Assembly: GCA_902388495.1 (NCBI GenBank)
Contig: CABMPP010000003.1
Coordinates: 217,666-281,665 of the forward strand
Source of the DNA: an uncultured Bacteroides sp.
Lineage (GTDB): Bacteria > Bacteroidota > Bacteroidia > Bacteroidales > Bacteroidaceae
Length of the DNA stretch: 64,000 bases
Direction: 5' to 3'
Translations under genes and position numbers: made by a program
Notes under the pieces: generated by a model
Seen by the model: only the letters and a program-made list of their open reading frames with translations
What the model was told of the DNA's origin: nothing
Database searches by the model: none
Part shown: positions 24,811 through 34,375 of the stretch, in pieces
Numbering within the stretch: position 1 is the stretch's first letter
How the letters are laid out: the number at the start of each line of letters is the position of its first letter

Positions 24811-27168
24811 TTACAATTTTACAGTCACATTCTTTCCCGTGTAATTCACCGTTTTTCCGCCTTTCATCGGCTGGTCTCCGGTTCCGGACTTCTGATTAAC
24901 CACAATCACTTTGAACTTGCGGTTCTTCAGCATTCCGGGGAAATCTCCTTTGCGGTCTTCTATCGTCAGGCGCCGTGTGTGGTCGTCCCAGCGGAAGCAG
25001 ATGGTGGAACAGAGCCCCTTTTCGTAGTTATAATTGTCATTTTCGTCTTCGTAGAGGGTGAATATTCCGTCGGCACCGGGATAAATGCGTATCTCCAGGT
25101 TGTCCCAACTCTTCTCGGTGGAGTATTGAACCGAGGGGCCAAATGGCAAAATACTTCCGGCTTTGATGTAAACGGGGAGGATGTCTTTAGACACACTGCG
25201 CGCTACCGTCTGCCCGCCTTGCTGCTTTTCGTTGTTCCAGAAGTCCCACCAGTCAGTTCCTGCGGGCAGATAGACCGGCCATTCCGTTACTTCCGGCCGG
25301 GTGACGGGAGTTACCAGTATGGAACGTCCGAAAAGAAATTCCCCACCGACTTCGTAGGTATTCTTGTCCGTTGTGAAGTCCATCAGCAACGGGCGCATAA
25401 AAGTTCCGTCGTTATGAGACACATCCCAAGAGGTGCTGTATGTATAAGGCAGGAGGCGATAGCGCAACTTAATCATCTTCTCCTGGGCATCGAAGCACCA
25501 ACTGCCGCGTTCTCCGAAGTTCCATATTTCGCGGGCTACTTCTGTGCCGTGCGAACGCATCATCGGGCAGAAGGCGCCGAACTGCATCCAACGTACGTAC
25601 AGCTCCTGATACTTGGGGTTCTTGGCACCGCCGCCTTCATTCCAGCGTCCGGCAAAGAAGCCGCCTATGTCGCTGTTCCAGTTGGGGATACCCATCAAAG
25701 TGTAGTTCAGTGCGGCGGGAATCTGCTTTTCGAGCATCTCCCAGGTGGATGCCACGTCTCCGCTCCAAGTGTTGGACCCGTAGCGCTGCTGTCCGATGAA
25801 GCCCGAACGGGTGAGGATTACCACGCGCTTGTCCTTGTTTTGTGCTTTCTGGTGCGAAGCTATTCCGCTGTTGTGCATCAGCGAATAGGCATTCTTTACG
25901 CTCCGGTATGAACCCAAGTGGGTGGGCAGGTCGTAGTCCGATTCTTTCCGGTTGATGTGGTCGGGCTCGGTGGAGTCGAGCCACCAGCCGTCGTTGCCGA
26001 TGTAGCTGAAAATGCCTTTATTCAGATATTTCCAGTAGATGTCCCTGGCTTCGGGGTTGTAGACATCGTAAGGGCGTGCGCCGCTTTGTGGAGGCCAGGT
26101 GTCGAAGTTGATAATCATGCCCTTGGCATCCAGCTCCTTGCGTTGCTCCGTCTTGGAACCGAATCCGGGCCATGCCACAATCATCAGCTTGGCATTCAGC
26201 CGGTGTATTTCGTCGGCCCATTTCTTGGGATTCGGGAAGCGTTCGGGGTCGAAACTGTGTGAATTCCATGCGCTGTCCGTGCGGTTGTATTCGGGCCAGT
26301 AGCGCCAGTCCTGAATCATGCAGTCAATGGGAATCTGTAGTTCGCGGTATTTCTTCAGTACGCTCAGGTTTTCTTCTTGCGTGTGATAGCGTTCTTTGCT
26401 TTGGAAGAATCCGTAGGCCCAGAGTGGAAGCATGGGCGAATGTCCCGTCAAGTCGCGCACTTGGGCTATGACACCATCGGAGTCCTTGCCGTACATGAAG
26501 TAATAGTCCGCACAGTGTCCCAGACTTTGGAAGGAGAGTTCCTGCGGAGAGTCGGCAAACTCGGAGATGGAATAGTTGTCCCAATATACGGCATAGCCTT
26601 TCACGGGCGACATGAAGTAGGGAGAATAGGTGAACATGTTCTCGTTCTGCATGTGGTGCATGGAGTTGCGGCGGTTGAACTTGCCGTCCATCACTTGCCC
26701 CACTCCGTAGATCGGTTCGTCTTTTTCCAGCAGGAAAGCACTTCTTACCTGATAGGAGGGTGTGCCGGCATCATCTTTCCCGGCAAAGGAGGTGCCGTAG
26801 TCTTTGTCTTTCAAGAGTTCCTTGCCTCCGGCTGTATAGAAACTGATGCCTCCGGTGGAGGGGTTGACAATAACTTTCAACGAGGATGACTTTAATGTGG
26901 CTTGTCCTTGTTCCTGAGAAATCTCCACTTTCATACGCTCCGGCGACTTGATGACTACCAGACTCTCCTTATCGTAAGGTTTCCCTTCGGGAGTTTTGTA
27001 AACCCGGACAATGGTAGGCGAATAGAACTCTACGCTGATGTCCATTCCTTGTGTGTTGCACTTGATGCCCTGGGATGTTTGTTGCACATTCTGCGCCTCG
27101 CATACGGTTGCAAACAGTGTTGCACAAGTCAGCACGAGGCCGACTTTCTTACTAAGATTTATTTTCAT
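24811..27168 (-). CDS. GH31 alpha-glycosidase with C-terminal DUF5110 region (segment B)
   Basis: A 785-residue secreted enzyme from ATG 27168 (signal peptide VGLVLTCATLFATVCEA). It has the N-terminal GH31 beta-sandwich, then a (beta/alpha)8 barrel from ~245. The nucleophile Asp398 sits in GWWLDSTEPDH and the probable acid/base Asp471 in NTWSGDVAS. Two distal beta domains follow, ending in a DUF5110-type region. GH31 specificities include alpha-glucosidase, alpha-xylosidase and alpha-galactosidase; WLDSTEPD does not decide between them. It lies downstream of the second propeller regulator and carries its own -7 box. Confidence 0.9.
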   Translation of the reverse strand: MKINLSKKVGLVLTCATLFATVCEAQNVQQTSQGIKCNTQGMDISVEFYSPTIVRVYKTPEGKPYDKESLVVIKSPERMKVEISQEQGQATLKSSSLKVIVNPSTGGISFYTAGGKELLKDKDYGTSFAGKDDAGTPSYQVRSAFLLEKDEPIYGVGQVMDGKFNRRNSMHHMQNENMFTYSPYFMSPVKGYAVYWDNYSISEFADSPQELSFQSLGHCADYYFMYGKDSDGVIAQVRDLTGHSPMLPLWAYGFFQSKERYHTQEENLSVLKKYRELQIPIDCMIQDWRYWPEYNRTDSAWNSHSFDPERFPNPKKWADEIHRLNAKLMIVAWPGFGSKTEQRKELDAKGMIINFDTWPPQSGARPYDVYNPEARDIYWKYLNKGIFSYIGNDGWWLDSTEPDHINRKESDYDLPTHLGSYRSVKNAYSLMHNSGIASHQKAQNKDKRVVILTRSGFIGQQRYGSNTWSGDVASTWEMLEKQIPAALNYTLMGIPNWNSDIGGFFAGRWNEGGGAKNPKYQELYVRWMQFGAFCPMMRSHGTEVAREIWNFGERGSWCFDAQEKMIKLRYRLLPYTYSTSWDVSHNDGTFMRPLLMDFTTDKNTYEVGGEFLFGRSILVTPVTRPEVTEWPVYLPAGTDWWDFWNNEKQQGGQTVARSVSKDILPVYIKAGSILPFGPSVQYSTEKSWDNLEIRIYPGADGIFTLYEDENDNYNYEKGLCSTICFRWDDHTRRLTIEDRKGDFPGMLKNRKFKVIVVNQKSGTGDQPMKGGKTVNYTGKNVTVKL

Positions 27169-27189
27169 GGTTATTTGAAATTTATGTTG

Positions 27190-27197
27190 CAAAAGTA
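27190..27197 (-). promoter_or_regulatory. -7 element of the GH31 gene
   Basis: Minus-strand TACTTTTG (27197 down to 27190). A start near 27183 gives a leader of about 15 nt to ATG 27168, which supports that start codon over an upstream in-frame one. Confidence 0.55.
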
Positions 27198-27246
27198 GTC
27201 CACAAAGCTCCAAATGCGGCAATAGCCATGTTGAAACGGATAACAC

Positions 27247-29538
27247 TCAGGTTGATTTCTTCATTTTCTCGGCGTATTCGGAGGGACGGCATCCATACAT
27301 TTCCTGGAAACACTTACTTAAATAACTGGAACTGCTGAAGCCGGTACATTCTGCAATTTCGGCAATGCTGAGTTTGCCTTCCAGAATCAGTTGGGCTGCC
27401 CGTTGCAAACGGATATTACGGATGAACAAACTCGGAGACTGATCGAGTATGCCTACCAACTTCCGGTAAAGTCCGGTGCGTTCCATGCACAAATCGCGGC
27501 TCAACTGTTCTACGGAATACCCGGGCACATGTATATTCTTTTCTACTAATCCGATGGCTCTTGTCAGGAAAACGGATTCTGCTGTATCTTGTTTATACTC
27601 ATTTGGCAGAGCTTCTTCGCAGGCATGGGAGGTTTTCTCTTCTGCGTGTTTTTTCTGTTCGGCCTCATATTGGTTACACTGTTCTATCAGGTTGCGGATG
27701 CGGAGCAGCAGGATTTCTTCTTTATGGCGTCGCTCCAGCTCTCTTTTAGTACGGTACACGTATAGACGGATACCTGCCACGATTGTTGCCAGTGTCAGCA
27801 TCAGATAGGTGGCGTATGCAATATTGGTTTTCCACCAGGGAGCGTGGACAGTGAGTTCTATTCGGGTCATTTGTCTGTCATTCCAATGGCTTGCGTCACC
27901 CGAATCCATGACTTTGAAGGTATAGTTTCCTGGAGGAAGGTTGGTGTAAGGTGCCCGGAGAATACCATTGTTCTGTCTGGTGTCGGTGGCATAAACCCAT
28001 TGTCCGTCGATGCCTTCCAATTGGTAGCGGTAGTAAGTGTGCGTGCGGTCGAAGTAGTTTAAGGCAGAGCATTCAAATGTGATGAAGTTCTGGTTATAGT
28101 TCAATTCAATTTTCCGGGTGTAGGGAGCTGCCTGGGGCAAAATCATCCGGTTTTCGTAGATTTTGTTTGGGGCTATTCTTTCACCGTGCACATAGAAGGC
28201 TGTGAAAACGGGCGGGTAGGGCAGTTCCGGGGAGAGGGACTTAGGATTAGGACAGAAGATATCGCAACTGCCGTTGTCTCCGAAATAGAGTGTTCCGTCA
28301 TGTGACACGAAGGCTGCTCCGGAACTGTATTCTCCTTGCAGTTCTTTGGGAAGGGCGGATGCTTCTATCGGCACGAGTTTCCGTTTGCTGTCTGCCTGAA
28401 TGTCCAGCAGGTAAACGGCAGAGTGGTCTTTTACGAATATATTGCCGTTTCTGTCTTCGGCAAAGCTGGAGGCCGCCGTGTTTTCTTCAAGGGATATAGG
28501 GAAATACTTTGGGGCTATATGAATCCGTTTATACTTGGCGGGATGATAATACAGCAATCCTCTATTGAACATTCCGAGCCATAGGGCTCCTTGCCGGTCT
28601 TGGAAAATCGTGCTGATTTCTGTGGCAATAATATTTCCCTTTTGAGTCCTCAGGGCAGGCAGGTATTGCTGCGTTCCTTGTGCGAGGTCGATGATCCAAA
28701 ATCCACGGATACAACTGATATAAGCTTTGTTGTCCGCAGAAATCATCAAGGTGTTGAGGGTATAGTCCTTTTCTAATATTTTTGTCCACGTCCGCTTGTG
28801 GAGATCAAAATAGAAAAAGCCTCCTTTAGAGCCGTTCCGCAGCTGGTAGAATCCGTCCTTTCCTCTGAGGATGAGTGAGGTGTTTTGGAACTTCTCCCGA
28901 TCGTTGTCGGGATATGCGGCAATGGCGTATAGTTGTTTTCCGGTGGCTATATGGTAGCAAACAATGTTTCCGGTATCGTAAAACAAATACAGGAATTCAT
29001 TGTCTGCTGTAAGGTCTTGTATGGTTCCCGGGCAATCGGGCAGTTTCATGCGGAAGGAAAGTTCTTGTTGCATGATTTCTCCGGAAGTTATTAACCAAAT
29101 GTATCCCTGATAATCTACAAACAAGTCTTCTACCGGCTTTTGTACACCGCTGTTTTGAAAAAAAGAACCTAAGTCCGTGATGTATTTCTCCTTATGGAGG
29201 TTGATGCACATCAGCCGTTGGAAGTCTTTAATCCACAAAAGAGAATCTCCACTTAGATAAATATGGAAGTGTCCTTTGTATTGATTCAGTGGATATACGC
29301 CATTGGGAGTATAGGGAAGGGAGGTGAAGCGTGCTCCATCATATAAATTAACGCTCTCGGTGGTGGTAAATGTCATTCTTCCGTCCGGTAGCTGAAGTAT
29401 ATAGCGTATCTGATTGTCACTCAACCCTTGCGATGTGTCGATGGATGTAAATAGAAAGTCATTGGCACATAAGGGTAATGCCAGCTTGAGGCATAAGGCC
29501 AGAAGCAGCTTGAACGGGATGTGTTTCTGTTTCTTCAT
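27247..29538 (-). CDS. Second propeller-transmembrane-AraC regulator without kinase (segment B)
   Basis: A 763-residue protein, the shortest of the three. After the signal sequence comes a propeller (~25-430; LSDNQIRYILQLPDGRMTFT, DRQGALWLGMFNRGLLYYH), roughly one seven-bladed unit or a divergent double. Then a Y_Y_Y domain (ITFECSALNYFDRTHTYYRY), a membrane span (~572-594) and a charged coiled coil (~598-640, RTKRELERRHKEEILLLRIR). The AraC domain (~660-760) includes IAECTGFSSSSYLSKCFQEM. Its DNA-binding part resembles that of true HTCS proteins, unlike the other two regulators here. No kinase or receiver motif is present. It lies between the beta-helix hydrolase and GH31 genes and probably controls segment B. 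Confidence 0.86.
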   Translation of the reverse strand: MKKQKHIPFKLLLALCLKLALPLCANDFLFTSIDTSQGLSDNQIRYILQLPDGRMTFTTTESVNLYDGARFTSLPYTPNGVYPLNQYKGHFHIYLSGDSLLWIKDFQRLMCINLHKEKYITDLGSFFQNSGVQKPVEDLFVDYQGYIWLITSGEIMQQELSFRMKLPDCPGTIQDLTADNEFLYLFYDTGNIVCYHIATGKQLYAIAAYPDNDREKFQNTSLILRGKDGFYQLRNGSKGGFFYFDLHKRTWTKILEKDYTLNTLMISADNKAYISCIRGFWIIDLAQGTQQYLPALRTQKGNIIATEISTIFQDRQGALWLGMFNRGLLYYHPAKYKRIHIAPKYFPISLEENTAASSFAEDRNGNIFVKDHSAVYLLDIQADSKRKLVPIEASALPKELQGEYSSGAAFVSHDGTLYFGDNGSCDIFCPNPKSLSPELPYPPVFTAFYVHGERIAPNKIYENRMILPQAAPYTRKIELNYNQNFITFECSALNYFDRTHTYYRYQLEGIDGQWVYATDTRQNNGILRAPYTNLPPGNYTFKVMDSGDASHWNDRQMTRIELTVHAPWWKTNIAYATYLMLTLATIVAGIRLYVYRTKRELERRHKEEILLLRIRNLIEQCNQYEAEQKKHAEEKTSHACEEALPNEYKQDTAESVFLTRAIGLVEKNIHVPGYSVEQLSRDLCMERTGLYRKLVGILDQSPSLFIRNIRLQRAAQLILEGKLSIAEIAECTGFSSSSYLSKCFQEMYGCRPSEYAEKMKKST

Positions 29539-29635
29539 ATAGGGCTTTAATTTTTTACAAAGAAAGCCATTCCCGGATAAATAAGTGCATTCAGACGGTA
29601 TTTTGTTACGCAGATTGTTTGGCTGCTTTTCGATA

Positions 29636-31093
29636 TTACTTCGTGAACGTCACTCCCTCCACATGTTCCCCTATCGAGAAGCGTGCCATGTCTCCCGTCT
29701 TGTACCAACCGGGCTTGCCGGGCATGTCGTCCGAGATAACGGTTCCGTTTATCCGCAGATTTTCGAAACGGATATTCTTTACTTTCCGTTCCTGGTCATA
29801 TCCGGCGATGAGGGATAGTTCGGCGTTCTTTCCGGTGTAGGTGATGTCTTTGAACAAGATATTTTCAATTCCTCTGCCCGGAGCTTTGCAATATTTCTTA
29901 TTGAAGAAGATGCGCAGGTTTACCAGCTGTCCTTGGCGGAAGTTTTCGATGCGGATGTTCTCGAAACGCACGTTGCGGATGAGGTTGTTGTCTCCGGCGT
30001 TGATGGCGAGGCAACCTTGGTAGTCAACCTGCATTTCCCGATGGTCCAGTATGTCGATGTTGAGGTAGTTCAGGTTCTCTATCGTGTCGGGATACTCCAC
30101 ATTGCCATGAAGACCGATAAAGATGGGATGGGCTACATCTGCCCAAAGTGTGGAGTTTTGCATGGTGATGTTTCGGCATCCGCCGGTGTAACCCTTGCGG
30201 GTGGCGTAAACGGTGGTGCAATCGTCGGAGTTGCGGCAGAATACACCATCGAAGAGTACATTGTTGCTGGCGAAGACATTCATCCCGTCTCCCCAGCCGT
30301 AAGAACTGATGGCCTTTACGTTGCGTATGGTCACGCTGTCCGAACCACCGGTGGGGCATTGAGTGGTGATGAGCCCTTCTACAGATATGTTCCTAGAATT
30401 ACCGATGTGAATTCCTTCGCCACGTTCTTGGGGATGAACGATGCCGCGACCCAGTATCTTTGCATCGCGGACATTGAAAGCACGGATGCAGCCTCTTACT
30501 ACAGCGCCACCCGCCACATAGACCGTCTTGCCCGAAGGTACGTTCAGTGTGTCACCCGGCAGTTGATGTATGCCCGGACCAAAATAGATCAGGTTACGGT
30601 CTTTTTTCAGTTTCTTCGGGTTCATGCCCGGCTTTAGCGGATTGTTCGGGTCTATCGGGTTGGCAAAAAGATGCAGGTTGTGGAAGATGTCTCCGTTTAC
30701 CTCTATCGATAAGTTGCGCGGGCGGTCGAGTTTGAAAGTCAGGATATTGCCGTTGATTTGAGGAGTGATTTCGTAAGACAGAGGGCGCACTCTGCCTGTT
30801 TGGATATCTCCTTTGTTGGATAGCACCGATATCTCGACTTCGCCTGCGAAATCGAAATATCCCATAGATGCCAGTTCCACGTGGTGACTGGCTCCTCTTA
30901 CCTCATCTACTTTGACGGCGTAGGTATCTATTGTCTGCCATTCTTTTCCGGGCTGGCGCACCTTGACGGTAAAGTCGTTTTTCAACTCTGCACCTTCGGG
31001 GGAAGGATAGGTGACTAACTGGTTTTGTGCCCCAATGCTTTGCACACAAAGCCATAAAAGCGTTGCGATGGTTAATAATTTGTTTGGTTTCAT
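29636..31093 (-). CDS. GH28/GH49-like right-handed beta-helix glycosidase (segment B)
   Basis: A 485-residue secreted protein (signal to ~A22). An N-terminal beta-sandwich (~25-150) is followed by a right-handed beta-helix (~165-480), recognisable from repeated G-N-x-x-x-x-N-V-x-x-x-N-I turns. Candidate catalytic Asp residues lie in GWGDGMNVFAS and RNSDDCTTVYA. STLWADVAHPIFIGLHGN replaces the strict GHG motif of polygalacturonases. The layout fits GH28 but recalls GH49 as well, so a hydrolase acting on galacturonic acid or another chain is equally open. It is the first gene of a minus-strand run with the regulator and GH31, divergent from GH127. Confidence 0.72.
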   Translation of the reverse strand: MKPNKLLTIATLLWLCVQSIGAQNQLVTYPSPEGAELKNDFTVKVRQPGKEWQTIDTYAVKVDEVRGASHHVELASMGYFDFAGEVEISVLSNKGDIQTGRVRPLSYEITPQINGNILTFKLDRPRNLSIEVNGDIFHNLHLFANPIDPNNPLKPGMNPKKLKKDRNLIYFGPGIHQLPGDTLNVPSGKTVYVAGGAVVRGCIRAFNVRDAKILGRGIVHPQERGEGIHIGNSRNISVEGLITTQCPTGGSDSVTIRNVKAISSYGWGDGMNVFASNNVLFDGVFCRNSDDCTTVYATRKGYTGGCRNITMQNSTLWADVAHPIFIGLHGNVEYPDTIENLNYLNIDILDHREMQVDYQGCLAINAGDNNLIRNVRFENIRIENFRQGQLVNLRIFFNKKYCKAPGRGIENILFKDITYTGKNAELSLIAGYDQERKVKNIRFENLRINGTVISDDMPGKPGWYKTGDMARFSIGEHVEGVTFTK

Positions 31094-31244
31094 AAATTCT
31101 GAAGTTTACGTTTGTCTTTATATGATACGTTTCGCATTATAAATACACTTAATGATAAAGCGTATTTTAATAGAAAGACATTTAGCAAGCTTCTTTTGAG
31201 TAGTTTCATGCTTTGGTTCGTATATTATAAAAAACAAAGAAAGT

Positions 31245-33170
31245 ATGAGATGTAAGACCGTCATTATTGCAGCGATGTGTTTAGGGATATCCGGCACTTT
31301 GCCTGCACAATCCATTTACCCCGGACAACATGCGGGGAAAATGCAGCAAGAAACCGTTGTTCCGCTTCGGGCGGAAAGTTTTGACCTGAAGGATGTTCAT
31401 TTGCTGCCCAGCCGTTTTCGCGAGAATATGATGCGTGATTCTGCTTGGATGGCCTCTATTGATGTAACCCGCTTGCTGCACAGTTTCTATACCAACGCAG
31501 GGGTGTTTGCCGGGCGCGAAGGTGGTTATATGACTGTGAAGAAGTTGGGAGGCTGGGAATCTTTGGATTGTGAGTTGCGTGGGCATACCACGGGACATTT
31601 GCTGTCTGCGTACGGATTGATGTACGCGGCTACCGGCAGTGAACTGTTCAAGCTAAAGGGAGACAGCTTGGTGAATGGGTTGGCGGAAGTACAGAAGGCG
31701 CTCGGTAATGGCTATCTCAGTGCTTTCCCCGAAGAACTGATTAACCGGAATATCCGTGGAACCGGTGTCTGGGCTCCATGGTACACGCTGCATAAGCTTT
31801 ATGCCGGTTTGATAGACCAATATCTTTATGCCGACAATGTACAGGCATTGAAGGTAGTGAAAAAGATGGGCGATTGGGCATATAATAAACTGAAACCGTT
31901 GAGTGAGGAAACCCGGCGCCGGATGATACGTAATGAGTTTGGAGGTATCAATGAAGCGTTTTATAATCTGTATGCAATAACCGGCAATGAAGATTATCAT
32001 TGGTTGGCAGAATTTTTCTATCATAATGAAGTGATTGACCCGCTGAAAGAATTACGTGATGATTTGGGAACCAAGCATACCAATACGTTTATTCCGAAGG
32101 TGATTGCCGAAGCTCGTAATTATGAACTGACAAAAGATGAGACAAGCCGAAAGCTGACCGACTTCTTCTGGCATACTATGATTGCACAGCATACGTTTGC
32201 TCCAGGATGCAGCAGCGACAAGGAGCATTACTTTGATCCTCAGAAGATGTCTGAGCATCTTTCAGGATATACGGGAGAGACGTGCTGTACATATAATATG
32301 TTGAAACTGAGTCGTCACCTCTTTTGTTGGACGGGCGATGAGGCAGTTGCCGATTATTATGAACGTGCGCTTTATAATCATATCTTAGGACAGCAAGATC
32401 CGGAGTCGGGCATGGTCTGTTATTTTCTGCCTTTGCTCAACGGAGCGCATAAGGTATATAGTACAAAAGAAAACTCTTTCTGGTGTTGTGTCGGCAGCGG
32501 GTTTGAGAGCCATGCCAAGTATGGAGAGGCTATTTATTATCACGATGATAAAGGTATTTATGTCAATCTTTTCATCCCTTCGGAAGTGAACTGGAAAGAA
32601 AAAGGACTGATACTCCGGCAGGAAACTGCTTTCCCGGCCGAGGAGCTGACAGCAATGACGGTTAGTGTGAATCAGCCGATACTGACTACCGTTTATTTGC
32701 GTTACCCATCGTGGAGTGGGAAAGTGACGGTTCGCATAAACGGTAAGAAAGTATCCGTAAAGCAGAAACCGGGTTCTTATATTGCATTGACCCGCCGGTG
32801 GCAGGATGGTGATCGCATTGAAGCAACTTATCCGATGCAGGTACGCATAGAGACAATGCCTGATAATCCGAATAGAGGAGCTTTACTCTATGGTCCGTTG
32901 GTACTGGCTGGCGAACGAGGGACAGATGGAATGCAGGCTCCGGCACCTTTTTCCAATCCGGCACTGTATAATGACTATTACACCTATGACTATCACGTCC
33001 CGACAGGTTTGAGAACAACACTGCCCGTGGATGGAAAGTATTCGGAACGTGTATTGAAGCGCGTGGGTAAAGAACTGAAATTCACTACTTCACAAGGCGA
33101 TGTTATTCGCCCACTCTATGATATGCATCGTCAACGGTACGTGGTGTATTGGGATTTGGTAGAGAAATAA
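31245..33170 (+). CDS. GH127/GH146 beta-L-arabinofuranosidase-like enzyme (segment B)
   Basis: A 641-residue secreted enzyme (signal to ~A21) with the alpha/alpha barrel and C-terminal beta domains of PF07944 (DUF1680). The zinc/cysteine centre typical of the family is intact: E345 and C347 in GETCCTYN, and C414-C415 in WCCVGSG, one of which acts as the nucleophile in characterised members. These enzymes remove terminal beta-L-arabinofuranose, as in pectic arabinan or extensin side chains. The gene starts a plus-strand operon with the serine hydrolase (14-bp gap) and a GH43 gene (24-bp gap). Confidence 0.9.
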   Translation: MRCKTVIIAAMCLGISGTLPAQSIYPGQHAGKMQQETVVPLRAESFDLKDVHLLPSRFRENMMRDSAWMASIDVTRLLHSFYTNAGVFAGREGGYMTVKKLGGWESLDCELRGHTTGHLLSAYGLMYAATGSELFKLKGDSLVNGLAEVQKALGNGYLSAFPEELINRNIRGTGVWAPWYTLHKLYAGLIDQYLYADNVQALKVVKKMGDWAYNKLKPLSEETRRRMIRNEFGGINEAFYNLYAITGNEDYHWLAEFFYHNEVIDPLKELRDDLGTKHTNTFIPKVIAEARNYELTKDETSRKLTDFFWHTMIAQHTFAPGCSSDKEHYFDPQKMSEHLSGYTGETCCTYNMLKLSRHLFCWTGDEAVADYYERALYNHILGQQDPESGMVCYFLPLLNGAHKVYSTKENSFWCCVGSGFESHAKYGEAIYYHDDKGIYVNLFIPSEVNWKEKGLILRQETAFPAEELTAMTVSVNQPILTTVYLRYPSWSGKVTVRINGKKVSVKQKPGSYIALTRRWQDGDRIEATYPMQVRIETMPDNPNRGALLYGPLVLAGERGTDGMQAPAPFSNPALYNDYYTYDYHVPTGLRTTLPVDGKYSERVLKRVGKELKFTTSQGDVIRPLYDMHRQRYVVYWDLVEK

Positions 33171-33184
33171 ACCTATATAGAGTC

Positions 33185-34351
33185 ATGATGAAGAATATTT
33201 GTGCACTACTTTTTCTGTGTGTAGCTGGTTTATTGTTTACGTCATGTCGTTCTGCTGTTTCACAGCAGAACGCTTATGATTTTGCTCCTTTGGATTCTAT
33301 CATCACCGGTTGGATGGATAAAGGGTATTATCCTGGAGGAGCTGTCTGCGTGGTACGTAATGACAGTGTACTCTTTACACAGTGTTATGGCGATTTTACG
33401 TCTGATACAAAGGTTTATGTAGCCTCCGCGGGTAAATGGGTGGCGGCTGCCACCATAGCTGCGGTTGTAGATCGGACTCCGCTATCATGGGACGATGTGG
33501 TGGAAAAATGGATACCTGAATTCAAGAATGACCCGAAGGGGAAAATTCCTCTGCGCTGTCTTCTCTCCCATACTTCCGGTGTACGTCCGTATTTACCGGA
33601 ACCCCGTGTGGATAATTACAACCATCTGGATTCTGCTATGGTGGAGATTCTACCTTTGGATACGGCATTTACTTGCGGCACTCGTTTTGAATATGGAGGA
33701 TTGGCCATGCAGATTGCCGGACGCATGGCGGAAAAGGCGGCAGGCAAGGAATTTGAGCAGTTGTTTCAAGAATTTATAGCACAGCCGTTGGGAATGAAGC
33801 ATTCTCATTTTACACCGGTCAATATGGCTGGCGGTCATGCTCCGATGCTAGGAGGAGGACTGTGTACTACGTTGGATGATTATATCCGCTTCTTGGATCT
33901 GATTTTTCATGACGGAAGTTACGAGGGAAAAGAAATCCTAAAATCCGAGACAGTACGTGAGATGCAGGCCGATCAGGTTAAGACTGCAAAAGTCAATCCC
34001 GGTGAATATGTAGAACGGGGCTTGGGACAACATCATAATGGCATTTATGGTTTGGGGGAATGGCGTGAATTGGTAGATGAACGGACGGGAGAAGCTTATC
34101 AGATAAGTTCTCCCGGATGGGCAGGTGCCTATCCCTGGATTAATAAGCGGGATAGTGTTTACGGATTCTTTATTGCCCATGTGCAAGGAAAGTCGAATAG
34201 AGAGGATGGCTTCTCTTCCTTTTATGGCAGTCCGGTTATTTCGGCAACAGTTTCTGCAATCATAAAGAACAGTCGAACCCGGAATAAAGACAGCAAAAAC
34301 CATAGAACAGAGCTTTTATATAATGGATACGTATGCTCTGTAAGAAGATAA
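33185..34351 (+). CDS. Beta-lactamase-family serine hydrolase lipoprotein (segment B)
   Basis: A 388-residue protein starting at ATG 33185 (MMKNICALL). The lipobox LFTSC predicts a lipoprotein. It contains the class C/esterase S-x-x-K motif in VYVASAGKWVAAA, with the second motif probably FEYGGLAMQI (Tyr). The third K/H-x-G motif is less clear (HVQGKSN). Family members act as esterases, D-Ala-D-Ala peptidases or beta-lactamases. Next to GH127 and GH43 genes, a role in removing ester groups from the glycan is the most natural guess. The last ~30 residues are basic and unlike the family. Confidence 0.78.
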   Translation: MMKNICALLFLCVAGLLFTSCRSAVSQQNAYDFAPLDSIITGWMDKGYYPGGAVCVVRNDSVLFTQCYGDFTSDTKVYVASAGKWVAAATIAAVVDRTPLSWDDVVEKWIPEFKNDPKGKIPLRCLLSHTSGVRPYLPEPRVDNYNHLDSAMVEILPLDTAFTCGTRFEYGGLAMQIAGRMAEKAAGKEFEQLFQEFIAQPLGMKHSHFTPVNMAGGHAPMLGGGLCTTLDDYIRFLDLIFHDGSYEGKEILKSETVREMQADQVKTAKVNPGEYVERGLGQHHNGIYGLGEWRELVDERTGEAYQISSPGWAGAYPWINKRDSVYGFFIAHVQGKSNREDGFSSFYGSPVISATVSAIIKNSRTRNKDSKNHRTELLYNGYVCSVRR

Positions 34352-34375
34352 ATGATATAAAAATTGAGTAACAGT

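Noticed and set aside
24805..25911. A 368-codon plus-strand open frame opposite GH31
   Set aside because: The GH31 reading has catalytic motifs and a signal peptide; the opposite frame has none.
33149..33184. Upstream start for the serine hydrolase, overlapping GH127
   Set aside because: The longer frame adds residues before a clear lipoprotein signal sequence; ATG 33185 fits the signal peptide and the short intergenic gap.
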